Source of the DNA: Hortaea werneckii
Taxonomy: Eukaryota > Ascomycota > Dothideomycetes > Mycosphaerellales > Teratosphaeriaceae
Assembly: GCA_037044905.1 (NCBI GenBank)
Contig: JBAOKB010000112.1
Coordinates: forward strand, 1-46,405
Direction of reading: 5' to 3'
DNA length: 46,405 bases
Below, in pieces: positions 1-10,276 of this stretch. The notes below the pieces were generated by a model that worked only from the letters and a program-made list of their open reading frames with translations, did no database searches and was not told the origin of the DNA. Position 1 is the stretch's first letter, and every line of letters begins with the position of its first letter. Position numbers and translations under genes: made by a program.

Positions 1-2724
1 ATCGCCTCAAATAGAACATGAAGGCAAAGGACAAGTACAGGCCGTTCGTGAAGTATGTGAGGTTCTTCGGTGCCCAGGAGAGATTGCCATTGATGAGCAG
101 TGACGGGTGGACGAACTTAAGCCAGGAGACCGGAGTGAACACGAGAGTGTTCAAAGGTTTGTAGACGGCACCAGGCAAGTGATTGCGGAACCAGTCCTGG
201 ACGTAGACACCCAAGTGCTTCACCGCCCACCAGACGAGTGCCAGGAGGAAACCCAGCAAGAAGGCCCACTTCATCGCTGGATAGATCTGCTCGAAGATCC
301 GCTTAGGTCCTATGGCACCCCAGACGACTGAAGCGGCGAAGTAGACCTGGGAACCGTTTGCGCAGGTGAACTGTGCTTTCTGGTCCGGCGTACAGATACC
401 CTCGATGTTGTTATCGACGAACTGGACTGCACCGAAAGCGACGAAGCAGGTCAACACCGCGCTGATAAGCTGTCCGCGATACATAGCCCGGGGCGGAATC
501 TTGGCGTAAAGACCCATGCGCTGGTCGGAGAGGAAGGTGTCGGCTTGGCCATTGATATTGTAACCGAAGGCCTTGACGAACATGAGCGCATTCGGCTTCC
601 CAGGCAAGGCGTAACCGACAATAAGTTCAGTGAGAACGTTCAACCCCTCCGTGTTTCCGGAAATGGCCTGGAGGTAGGACATGGGAATTAAGAAAACCAC
701 GTTCAAGCCAATGACGAAGAAGATGGTCCAAACGGGGGTGTCCTGCTCTTCCCAAACCGTAAGGATGATGATTGCAAAGACGAAGGAGACCAAGACGATA
801 CTGGCAAACCACCAGTCAGGCACTTCGGGGTACTTGCGCATCATGTTCGTCAGAGGGTTGTCGAAGCCGTCGTATACGGAAGTCTCGTCTTTCATGATGT
901 TGGCCAGATGATGACCGCACCCTTTCAGGTCTCCTCTTGCTAGGCATCGTGCAGCTGATTTCGACGAGGAATACATTCCCTTCATCTGCACCCACGCTGC
1001 GTTGGAGATCTGGCGGTATGCGCGAGAGAGTGGCCTCCAGGAATCCAGGAGAATGAATGTCATTGTCAGGGGGTAGAAGGCGAAAAAGCAGGAATAGACG
1101 ATCAAGTTTCCTGCGGAGTAGAATGCCGGCGAGTACTCAGCAAAATCGGTTTCGTTTAGCGTGCCGCCGTCCATGACCCTCGTGATGTTATACGAAGCTC
1201 CAGTGTTATCGAAGATACCAGAGGAGTTGATGGGCAGGTAGGCGGTCCATCGGGTGTTCGTGTAGTAGATTCCCAAGATAGCGAAACCGCCAATGACCAT
1301 TCCGATGTACTGGGTCACGAACGTCCAGAAAGGATACGCAAGTGGGAACCAGTACGTGCCGATGACGTTCCAGTCGAAGGTCGACCAAGGATTGAAACCG
1401 AGTCCAAATTGAGAGCCAGTAACAGTCGCCAAGTTCTAAATCGAGTACCGAAATCAGCATGTACACTCCACGAGACTTTGAGGACCGCCCATAGCATTGT
1501 TGTTGTGCGATCTCAAATGGAAAACGAATCGTCTGAGAAGAAACTTACAAAGTTATTCGGCTTAATCCAAGTCATCCACGCGAAAAAGCTCAACGCAGGG
1601 AACAAATAGTCAGGCAACCAGAAATAAACAAACATGCCCCAGAAGACGATCCAGAAGACCGAGTACCGGGACATGCTCCAGCCATGTATCTTCTCCTTCT
1701 TCTCATCCGAAACAAGCAGCGCCCGATTCAGCGCCACAGTCGGGAGAATATTCGGCCAGATAGTCTCGGAGGGATAAACGACAAACCGACGGAGCAGGCC
1801 AGCGAATCCCAGACCCATACATTGCGTCGAGAGCAGCAGTAAGATCTTGTACCCGGCAGTCAACCACTGCTGGCCGTAGTAGATCTCCTGGGTCTGGATG
1901 TTCCAGAAGACGTATGCGGATGTGTAGGACACATTGACGATGAGGGTTGCGAGGATCTGTTCCTTATAGGTCCACGGTCCGGGGTTCAGGGAGATCCTGG
2001 TTCCGAATGCTCGGAAACCCCAGTCGGGCAGGATCCATGCGAGTAGCATACCGCAGGGGTAGAGGAACACCTGCATAACGGCGGAGGTGATGTTGACTTG
2101 TGGGAAGCGCGAGTTGAACTGTATAGATGTCAGCGGAAGTGTGGGGACTTTGAGATCAGGACAGGGTCATACCATCGAGTTGACGAATTGAGCAACAGAA
2201 GCCCATAGATATCCGAGAAGATGCGCGCGGATGGTCTCGCAAGGCGTATCGGGATCATCCTCAGGATCAGTCACGGCTCGCACCTCTGGGTAAGGCGAGT
2301 AGAACTTGTTGATAGCAGTTTCAGACTTGAGCTCGAGCTCCCACTGTTCTTCGTCCTGGCCCTCGCCGGGACCCTTGACCAGATTCTCTAGCTTCTTGCG
2401 CTGAGCGGTGGCGAAGTTGTAGTCGTTATCATGCTCTTTGAGCAAGGTCTTCAGGATCTCGCGACAATCTTCTATTGAGAGCGTTGCGACCTTGTCGATG
2501 ACTTTCTCGATGTCCTTCACGGGCGCTATGCCATCGGCTCGGTCACCGAGCTGCTCTGCTAGGTCGTGAATCTCGTGCTCAGTCTCGAGAATACTGCCGA
2601 TCCTCTTGCTCTCATCATCACCATCTTTCTGGTGTGTTGAGCGGTGTTTTGGCTGGTTGATAGAATAGTCTCCAAGGACTTCCACCGACTGCTTCTCGTC
2701 GCCTCCGTCCGGGTAGGGAGACAT
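1..2724 (-). CDS. OPT-family oligopeptide transporter (3' end beyond the left edge)
   Basis: Proton-coupled importer of small peptides of the OPT family, in a membrane. Three exons join in frame: 2173-2724, 1549-2118 and 1-1435 (continuing left), with introns 2119-2172 (54 bp) and 1436-1548 (113 bp), both GT..AG. At least 852 residues are present, close to full length for a fungal OPT. The first 180 or so residues form a charged cytosolic tail; hydrophobic segments follow. Family motifs are visible: NPGPWTYKEQ at about residues 229-238 and KIPPR at about 685 (GLYAKIPPRAMY). The start ATG at 2724-2722 is the first codon of the open frame. No stop interrupts exon 3 down to base 1. Substrate (peptide, glutathione or metal chelate) cannot be told from sequence. 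Family assignment is secure; the C-terminus is missing from the window. Confidence 0.92.
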
Positions 2725-3869
2725 ATTGTTAGGGATGAGAGCAACTGAAATGGAAGACGAAGAAACAGTCGATCAGCACTCAAGTCGGGCATGTACATAA
2801 AATACCTTGGAGCCACCTTCTTATCATCCGTTACATCTTGCCGAGTTGTTCAACCACCACGTAGCCGGATCACTAGCCCATGAAACCTACCATCGGGCCC
2901 AACGGCAAAGGCAAAGCCAAGCAAGCCGAAGACAAAGCATATGAAAAGAGCTTATCTCCAACATCTTCGCCAGCTGGTTGCGCTATGCGACCCTCTGTAA
3001 CCACGATAGGAAGCTTCCCATGCCCATGTGCCGCAAGTCCACAAAGTGCAATGCTACACCAGTCCTACACCTTCCACATCGAGGTCCAAATCCCGTGATA
3101 AGCGTCCTCATTGCACGGTGCGAGCGCGACGTCTTGGCGTGAGAGAACACAGCATCCGATATGGAGGGTTGCAAGTCTCAGATAGGTAGGCCGCAGGGGA
3201 CCTTGTAGTTCTGTGCCGCAGAGGCGCTTCGCGCGATGTCGAAACCAAGAGCTTATCAACAGGTCTGCGGAAAGGGTCTTGATGTCCCTATGTTTTGGCA
3301 GAACTGAGATGCTGGTGTGGTTGCGGTTTTCGTGCCTTCCTTTCCGGGAGATACTAACGGCATAGTTGAGCAGGTCTGAAAGCGCTGTCATTGGCCAGGT
3401 TCATCAGTTGCCACAGGTGTAGATAACAGAGGACCATTTTGTTTCAAGCTTTTGCTGTGCCAGTGGAGTACATATGAACCGTTCGAAGAATGTGTATCCA
3501 CTGACAAGCATCTTTGGCCGCCGCTTATCAGGTCGGCCAAGCTCAACCTTGTTAAGCCTCGCTTAAATTATAAGCCGGGAAGCGGCCGTCGAATCGGCGT
3601 AGGATACCTTTCAAGCGTACATAGTACGTTTGATCATGGGCATCGCTTCGTGCAAGTAGGTGTCGGATTTTGACGAGATAAGGAAACGAACAGTTGAAAA
3701 GCAGGGCAGAGGAAAGTGGATAGAAGCGCGCGGAGGATTGAGCTAACAAAGTTGGAAGCGGACGTCGCCGACATAATAGAAATCACACCACGCACCTAAT
3801 CCACCACAATAATTCCCAAAGGCAGTTCGACCTTTCTACTAAACCCTTCCGCTTGGACGCACCAGCTAA
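2725..3869. other. intergenic, no supported gene
   Basis: About 1.1 kb between the start of the OPT gene and the 3' end of SPE2, so it holds the OPT promoter and the SPE2 terminator. Short open frames on both strands (up to 108 codons) show no recognisable domain, no splice pattern that lengthens them and no protein-like composition. Nothing else was seen. Confidence 0.6.
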
Positions 3870-5435
3870 TTAATCATTCAGCATCATATACCTCTCCCCC
3901 AACCTCGGCGCACCACCCTTCCAGTCCTCGCGCTCAAAATAGCGGAACACCAGCTCGTACCCCTCCAAATCATGCACAATGCGATCGATACGGCGATACC
4001 CCTTGATTCGCTCCATAGCCTTGTCCCACTTAGCCGAAGTGGAGTCGTTGTCGCCCTTGGCTTCGAACAACGTAACACTGAAGCGTCCTGGCTTGAAGAT
4101 GCCTAGGACGTGCTGGACGACGTCGACGGTGCTACGGCCCGTCGCACGGGTAGGCACGTTCGTTTCGAAACTGGCATAGGAGCATTGCGGTTCCGGCGTG
4201 ACGTGGACGGTCCAGTAGTGTGTAGACTCGACGTCGTCGGGAACTGGTACAACGCCGTTGGCGGAGTAGCCGCAGGGCGTGAACAGGTAGGAGTCGATGC
4301 GCGCGTCTGGGTATTTAGACGTCGGGTACAGGTCTGCGAGCCCTGAGTTCTCGGTGACGACGGTACCGAGAGTGTGGCCCTCCGTGCTGAGCTCCTGGGA
4401 GAAGCTGAGAGGCTCGTCCTCGTCGGAGTTCAGCGCAGAATGCTCGGCAGATGTTTGTGCGAAGACATCGAAACGGGCATCATCCTTGCCATCTACCAAA
4501 GTGTTACCGGAGATGCTAGGGTCTGAGCCGTTGCACTCTGGGATGACTCCAAGGTGATGAACGGCATCCTTACGCAAGTCGTAGGCACGGCGCGCGTTGT
4601 CTTTTGCAATCGCGCTCGCATCGTCAAGGTAGAATTGGCGGGCATTGGTCTCTTCCAAGTCCGTCATCAAGATCTCAAGTGTTTCGTCGCCGCCGTCACT
4701 CATGCCGTTAAGCTTCTCCGGGATCTGGAAGTTGTGCATCTTCGACTCCAGACGGTCCTCTTCGGGTGTCGCGGGCGGCGTGAGCTGGGTGCCAGGTCCT
4801 GTGATGTACAAGTACCAATGCTCCCCATTCATCTTGCCGATCATATAAGCACTGCCGCCCATGAACATCTTGTCCAGATACATGACCTCGTCGCGCCAGC
4901 TGCGGTGCGGACCACGCTGCTGATCCGGGTATAGGTAGTTTTTGCGGCTGTAAAAGACCCGGTGTGGTGTAGCTGCGGCCGGAACATCCTGCGGCAAGTC
5001 CGCCTTGACATGGGGAAAGCCGGCCTCAAGAGCAGCAATTTCAAGCATACGCGGCAACCCGCAAAGTAGTGTAGTTGTGCCACAGGTCTTCAGCACGAGC
5101 TTGTGCGGGAAGACAAACATGCTGCTTTCAGACAGTAGGTAGGCATCCACATTACGAGATTCCACCACCGAAAGGACCTTGCAGTTCACCAGGTCCAGCA
5201 TCTTCTTCCACGCATCTTGCGAGACCACTTTCAACCCCAACGGCGATGCGGTTGGCGGCAGCGCCTGTTCCGAAGCACAGAACCATACTTCTAGCAGCTT
5301 CTCCGGACCTTCAAAAGCGCAGCTCGAGTCAAGGTCCAAGGCAGTGATCTCCTTGTTGATGGTCAAGTGAGGAGTGCCATTAGCAAGCGACGACGGCGAG
5401 TTGGTATAGTGCTCTGGAATGTTGATGTTGCTCAT
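3870..5435 (-). CDS. SPE2: S-adenosylmethionine decarboxylase proenzyme
   Basis: Pyruvoyl enzyme that decarboxylates S-adenosylmethionine to give the aminopropyl donor for spermidine and spermine synthesis; cytosolic. Single-exon 521-residue frame; the start is ATG 5435-5433 (the open frame extends only two non-ATG codons further up). Key motifs: FEGPEKLLEVWF at 41-52; the self-cleavage site YLLSESSMFV with Glu103-Ser104, where Ser104 becomes the pyruvoyl group; KTCGTTTLL with Cys118; TPCGYSANG with Ser391; and VHVTPEPQCSYASFETN with His411. These match the processing and catalytic residues known from the human enzyme. The protein is longer than the human one because of an acidic, Ser-rich, probably disordered insert around 260-370 and a short insert between Ser391 and His411. 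The gene is in tandem behind the epoxide-hydrolase-like gene and has a long leader (separate entries). Identification is very secure. Confidence 0.97.
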   Translation of the reverse strand: MSNINIPEHYTNSPSSLANGTPHLTINKEITALDLDSSCAFEGPEKLLEVWFCASEQALPPTASPLGLKVVSQDAWKKMLDLVNCKVLSVVESRNVDAYLLSESSMFVFPHKLVLKTCGTTTLLCGLPRMLEIAALEAGFPHVKADLPQDVPAAATPHRVFYSRKNYLYPDQQRGPHRSWRDEVMYLDKMFMGGSAYMIGKMNGEHWYLYITGPGTQLTPPATPEEDRLESKMHNFQIPEKLNGMSDGGDETLEILMTDLEETNARQFYLDDASAIAKDNARRAYDLRKDAVHHLGVIPECNGSDPSISGNTLVDGKDDARFDVFAQTSAEHSALNSDEDEPLSFSQELSTEGHTLGTVVTENSGLADLYPTSKYPDARIDSYLFTPCGYSANGVVPVPDDVESTHYWTVHVTPEPQCSYASFETNVPTRATGRSTVDVVQHVLGIFKPGRFSVTLFEAKGDNDSTSAKWDKAMERIKGYRRIDRIVHDLEGYELVFRYFEREDWKGGAPRLGERYMMLND

Positions 5436-6597
5436 CTCCAAGCTCTTCGTCGCTCTCCGAGCTCGCTCAGTACCGTGATTGGTAGTATGCGTTGTGGCTC
5501 AGATGTCCAGGTCTAGTGCAGCACTATCTGCCACCCAAACGAACGAGCAAGTCCGCTTGAGAGAAGTAGGCTCACTTTCTCTTCTCTTGATTGGAGGCTG
5601 GCTTACGCCAGCAACAATGATGTGATGTGGGTGTTGAGAACGACCTTAGCGGACGTTAGGGTGGTCTTGCTGAAAGGGGAATAAAAGAGCTCTTGCGGCG
5701 CGGAATTGTGCCGGTTATGGAGCTTGGTAGGTAGATATCTCTCCGATACCAAGTGCGAGTACCGGAGGTGTTGAACTATTGATGGTCTCGCAGGTGTAGG
5801 ATAGCTCAGGGCTTCGTTTTGTAGGGGTTGATGTGGGTTATCTAGGTCTGTGGCGAGGATCAGCAAATGAGTAGTGACGCCCGACTGAAGGTTGAAAATT
5901 TGCTTACTTCTTGGGCTTTGAGAAGAAGCGCAAGAGATCCTCAGGGCTCATGTGATGATGGAAGCAATGCTATAGTGTCATGAAGAGACGAGCCCTCGCA
6001 ACAGAGCAGGTCTCGGAATGTTCTGGGTGGTGAGGTGTTGTCCGATGGCAAGGCGTACCTGCCTAATTGGAATGGTATCAGTGGTCGCGTCCGATCCTGG
6101 TGTTCAGACGCGTGGATGGGATCTCGGCAGTGCCGAAGTTGCGCGAATACCGACTGCCAATGGACGTTGCCAGATCCTCAACCAAGGGTCGTGATCATGG
6201 GCAATAATAATTAGGACCGGCCGGTGACGCGGAAGTTTTTTCCCTTCAGTTCGGGCTGTTTGTTGGTGCCCAAGCTTCTCAGCGCCAATTTCGTCACCGC
6301 CACACACACACGCGACCACCGATCAACCCCATCGGGGCTTCCGGCAAACGGCCCGACAGCCAAGCAAGAGCTCAATCCCCGTTCCTGGTGAAGCGCCCTT
6401 GCCTGTCACAACGTGGACTGAACGTGGACATGCCATGCGGAATCCACGTGAGAAAGGTATTGATATTCGCAGCTAATATGACATGTTTGAAGGTAAGGTA
6501 TGCTAGAATCGAAATACTATGTATGGTACAGATATCGTCTCATCGTGATCGCTGGGTCAAAGCAAAGCTGTCGCAAAAAAGAATGGACTTTTGGTCG
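5436..6597 (-). promoter_or_regulatory. SPE2 promoter and long 5' leader with almost no ATG
   Basis: On the coding strand no ATG occurs between the SPE2 start (5435) and 5949, a run of 513 bases where about eight would be expected by chance. The only ATGs before 6195 open tiny frames: ATG 5981-5979 followed after two codons by TAG, and ATG 5951-5949 opening a 15-codon frame. This pattern fits a long transcribed leader kept free of start codons. A candidate leader intron lies at 5848-5907 (GTAAGC donor, CACAG acceptor, TTGCTGATC branch-like site). The true transcription start and the boundary with the 3' end of the upstream gene (stop at 6598) cannot be seen. Confidence 0.55.
5904..5951 (-). 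promoter_or_regulatory. candidate upstream ORF in the SPE2 leader
   Basis: ATG 5951-5949 opens MSPEDLLRFFSKPKK and stops at TAA 5906-5904. The stop overlaps a possible 5' splice site (GTAAGC at 5907-5902). If the 60-bp intron 5848-5907 is removed, the peptide becomes 17 residues ending KKPR, so both forms are similar. The start context is weak (C at -3), which would allow leaky scanning to the SPE2 start. Short upstream ORFs control SAM decarboxylase translation in mammals and plants in response to polyamines; a similar role here is inference. Confidence 0.4.
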
Positions 6598-8521
6598 TTA
6601 TTGCAGGAACACAGGGCCTACAGCTGAAGGCACAATCGGCCCCATAGGACTAAGCATGTCCATGTTGCCCACGGGGGCTGCAGGCACCGACGTAACGATG
6701 CCTGCCAGCTCTCTGATGTCCATCACCAGGTCGGCCGGTCTCTCCCATGCGGGATACCGCACGCGACCTTCTCGTCTTCTGACCATCGCGACCCGGTGAT
6801 ATGCCTCTAACCATTGAGGCGGTGTCTGTCCCGTCCCGCTGCCCGGCACATTTTCTCGAAAGTGACTGAGACCCAGCGGGACATTGCTTTGACCCATCCA
6901 GAGCGACGGCACGAGTGCAGCAGAGTTGGCCAGCCATCTCAGCGCAACTTCCGGCCCTGGCAGCCAGTAGATCATGGTCCAGTTGATTATGGCGATCGGT
7001 GACCACGGGTTGTGAACATCAGGAAAATGCATGGTCTGCGGTGTCTGCGGAGAAGATGTTTTCGATGTGTAGGGGGAGAGCTTGGGAGGCGACCGTCTTG
7101 CTTGAGGTGATCGTCCGGGCCCTGGCGTTCCAACTACTGATGATTGCGGACTGTATGATGGACGCGATGCGACGGGCGAGGAATGATTCGACATCGACTC
7201 GGCGCTGTGTGACCTATGCGGGCTTCCTGAGAAAGGCGCAGGTCGAATCGCATCTAGCATGTAAGCCAGAAGACCCGGGGGCGAGTCGCAAAGCGCGTAT
7301 GATAATGTTTGAGGTCGCTCCGAAAACTGTTGGAGTATGCCATGAGGGGCAGACTGCGCGATGCTGGGATTCAGAGGGTCGCCGACGGGGAGTCCAAAGC
7401 CTCGCTGAGGTTGAGGGACTTCGGGGTTGACAGTATGAACGGCGAGACAGCTATCGCTGTGGCCCACTGCCAACATGCGACAAATTCTAAAGGCCCTGGA
7501 AATGACAATCAGTGATCTGAAGAGAGAGCCGAGACTGTTCCCGACCTTGACGCGCCCTGGGACCGCTTTCGCAGAGTCCAAGGGACAGAGACATTTCTGC
7601 GCGTTGCCTTGAGATGAATAAAACTTACCATCCTGAGCCATGCGTAATATATTGCCGGTATCCCAACCCTTTCATCAGACCATCGAAAATACTCGCTGTC
7701 GTCGGCAACGCGTTGGCTTCTTCATGGATAGGATCCGAAAACCCAAACCCAGGTATACTGGGACAGACAACATGAAAAGCCGGAACGTTCTCGTGTCCAG
7801 GTCCTGAAGGCGGGTTGCAAAGCGCGTCAATCATGCGCGAGACGGCGATGAAGCTCTCGGGGAATCCATGGACGAAAAGGAGCGGTATCGCGTTTGGCGA
7901 GGGGGATCTTATTAATGTAAAGAAGGAAATTCGGTCAGTGCGTGTTTGTTGCAGTAGTATATCCCTCGCGTCGCAAGTTTTGGTGAATTTGACCAACAAT
8001 TTACGCGGGTGCTAATAACAGCCGCCCCACAGGAATCACAGACGTGGTGTTGATCTCCCCGGACTAACAGTAACAGCTCGCGCCCCCATGCAGTCGAAGG
8101 CCATAAAATGTTGAAGGGGGTTTGATGATGCGTTGTAAATTTGTGTTTGAAACCAAAATGGCCAGGTTTGGGAAACGTCTCCTGTATGGTCGAGAAAGGG
8201 ATAAAGGACTCACCTTCGATGGACAAAATGTATTCGCGCACCATTAAAAGTGCCTCGAAACTGCGGCAGCGAGTCGTTATAGAATTTCTCTTGTTCTCGC
8301 CAGTCGTAGTCCTCGACCCAAAAATCGATCAGGGGTTCCAGATCCGACTTCGGCACCCCGAATGCTGACTGCTGTGCTGCCATGGTAGGACCTTGGGGCT
8401 CTCGCGGTAATCTTGCTAACTCCAGTTTCTGCTTCGTGAGGTCCAGGTATTTCTGGGAGACGTGCATGCGATATGGTTGCACATTGTTGTCGGCTAAAGG
8501 CGAGCTTCGTTTGGGAGGCAT
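6598..8521 (-). CDS. epoxide-hydrolase-fold protein, probably without catalytic residues
   Basis: Three exons join in frame: 8214-8521, 7629-7907 and 6598-7495; introns 7908-8213 (306 bp) and 7496-7628 (133 bp) have GT..AG ends and CTGAC/CTGAT branch-like sites. The product is 494 residues. An EHN-type N-terminal domain (about 10-100) is followed by the alpha/beta-hydrolase core with HGFPES in the oxyanion position. Around the nucleophile elbow, family members usually read G-x-D-W-G; here the exon join gives GSGWAF, so Gly195 stands where the nucleophilic Asp is expected. Near the C-terminus, where GGHFPAWE is usual, the protein reads RVRYPAWE, so Arg442 stands in the catalytic His position. 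A Ser/Pro-rich stretch at about 284-350 is inserted in the lid region. Fold is secure; loss of activity is inferred. The start ATG 8521 is preceded in frame only by non-ATG codons. Confidence 0.8.
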
Positions 8522-10276
8522 GCTGCTCAAGCAAAGCTCAATTCAGTGGTGCCGCAATTCGTCAGAAGAATGGCTGGCGCAAACGCAAAGATCTTGTACC
8601 CCTTTGTGGCTTGAAATCGAATGGGTGTAGTCGCAAAAGCGGCACAAGGATGCGATGTGTGAAGCGTGTAAGAGTCGCTAGGTCAGAGGTCATCGAAGAA
8701 GAGGAGAAGTCATCGCATAAGATACTAGCGGATCGAAGGAACAGAGTTTCGCAGCTAAGGACGAGGTACAGCCTAATAGTCTTACCACAATCCTCACGCA
8801 ACTCCACCCTTCGTTGCAAACTGCATCAACCAAGCCATCACGAAGTCGAGGCCTCGATTTTCAAAAATGTCATCTCGTACTAGAGTGTGAACACGATCAA
8901 AGCGTCTCAACGCTCGGTCAGACCGATGCAAAGCCAATGGGCGTCAGATTCGTCAAAGGGCATCTTGCAGAAGACAGGGTGTGACGATCGTCTTGACAGT
9001 CCAAGATGCAACACGGGCCTGCAATTGGCGGACCTGATGTAAAATCCCTGGGAGGCGTGAAAAGCTTGGTATTACTATGAGCTTATAAGCCACAGTGTGG
9101 CGCGTCTCGATGCGTGCGCCACAGGTTTTGCGCAGGCCTTGCCAGGATTCTGGGAAGCCTTGGCTCTTGTCACCCCTTGCGAAGGTTCGACCGCCGCCGA
9201 CCGCCGCCGACAGCCGCTGGGGTGTGCGGTGGCTCACGACCGTTTGAAGCTTATGACCCCAATGGGAAAATTTCCTTTGATCTACCTGAATTGGCCACTC
9301 CCACTTTGAAGACCTCGGTGTGAGACCCGCCGGACTGGGCCCGCTGTCCTATGAGGCAGACTGTCCTTTGAAGTAATAAGGTACCTACGTATTGACTTCA
9401 TGTCGGAAGGAAGATCCGAAGTCTTCAAGACGTTGAAGATCTGCAGCATATCCTTGGCCGCACACATAGTAATTGTCATCAAGCGAGATGCAATCCCCTA
9501 GATGAAGACATTGGCCTGCACGTACTACTGCCCCCGCCGCAGCAAGATTGGCGGTGCTCGCCGGTGCGTCAGTGTGTCATGGAACTTCTCGCCGGCGGCG
9601 TACCTGCAGCGGACGGGCAGCTGAAAGAGGACTCTAAGCGGGGGTGTTTGGGTTTAGCGAGGTCTTGTCAATCGTGAGTCGTGATCTGTAAGACATCACA
9701 TAGGGCATCGGGGAGCCGGACCGAAGTTGTGGCTGTGCAGCACTTCAGGCGTCATGCTTGGAGCATCAGCCCTGCGAGCATCTGAAGACTCTCACACTTT
9801 CGTCATCAAAAGTCCTCTTCATGCCCATGTCCAGCTGGAAAAATAAGGTTGATGTATGAGTGGTCAAACCGCGACGCCACAACGCCACGCTGTGGCACAA
9901 TCGCGGTCCCACCTTTGAGGGAAGCTATGAGATATTGGATCTACATAGTAGGCTCGTCACCCGCTAAAACGGTCCGGAAGTCTACCGGTGGCATGGTGAA
10001 TAAATGGACGGTTGTTCCGAGAGCAACCTCGGGGTAAATTATTAACCATTAAAGTGACATTAGTTGGCACACCAGCCAATTCAACATCCGCACAGAATAG
10101 CAGACCAAATTAAACACTTGACCGCCATCGCTTCCAGTGAGGTGTTTCATCGCCAGAGGAACGTCTCCGGAGGTATACTAGGGATCTGCATACAATCGAA
10201 TGACACCCTTGACAAATCTACAACCAGCGTCGATCGCTCACGACATTTCACCAGTACATCCTCGCTTAATGCTCGC
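8522..10276. other. intergenic, no supported gene
   Basis: About 1.75 kb between the epoxide-hydrolase-like gene start and the GH31 gene end, both on the minus strand. It should hold the promoter of the first and the terminator of the second. A short GC-rich repeat (GACCGCCGC units, about 9187-9210) is present. Open frames of up to 136 codons have no recognisable features, and no tRNA-like fold was found. Confidence 0.55.

Noticed and set aside
8522..10276. RIP-mutated transposon remnant in the gene-free stretch
   Set aside because: The region is not AT-rich, and no terminal repeats or transposase-like translation were seen.
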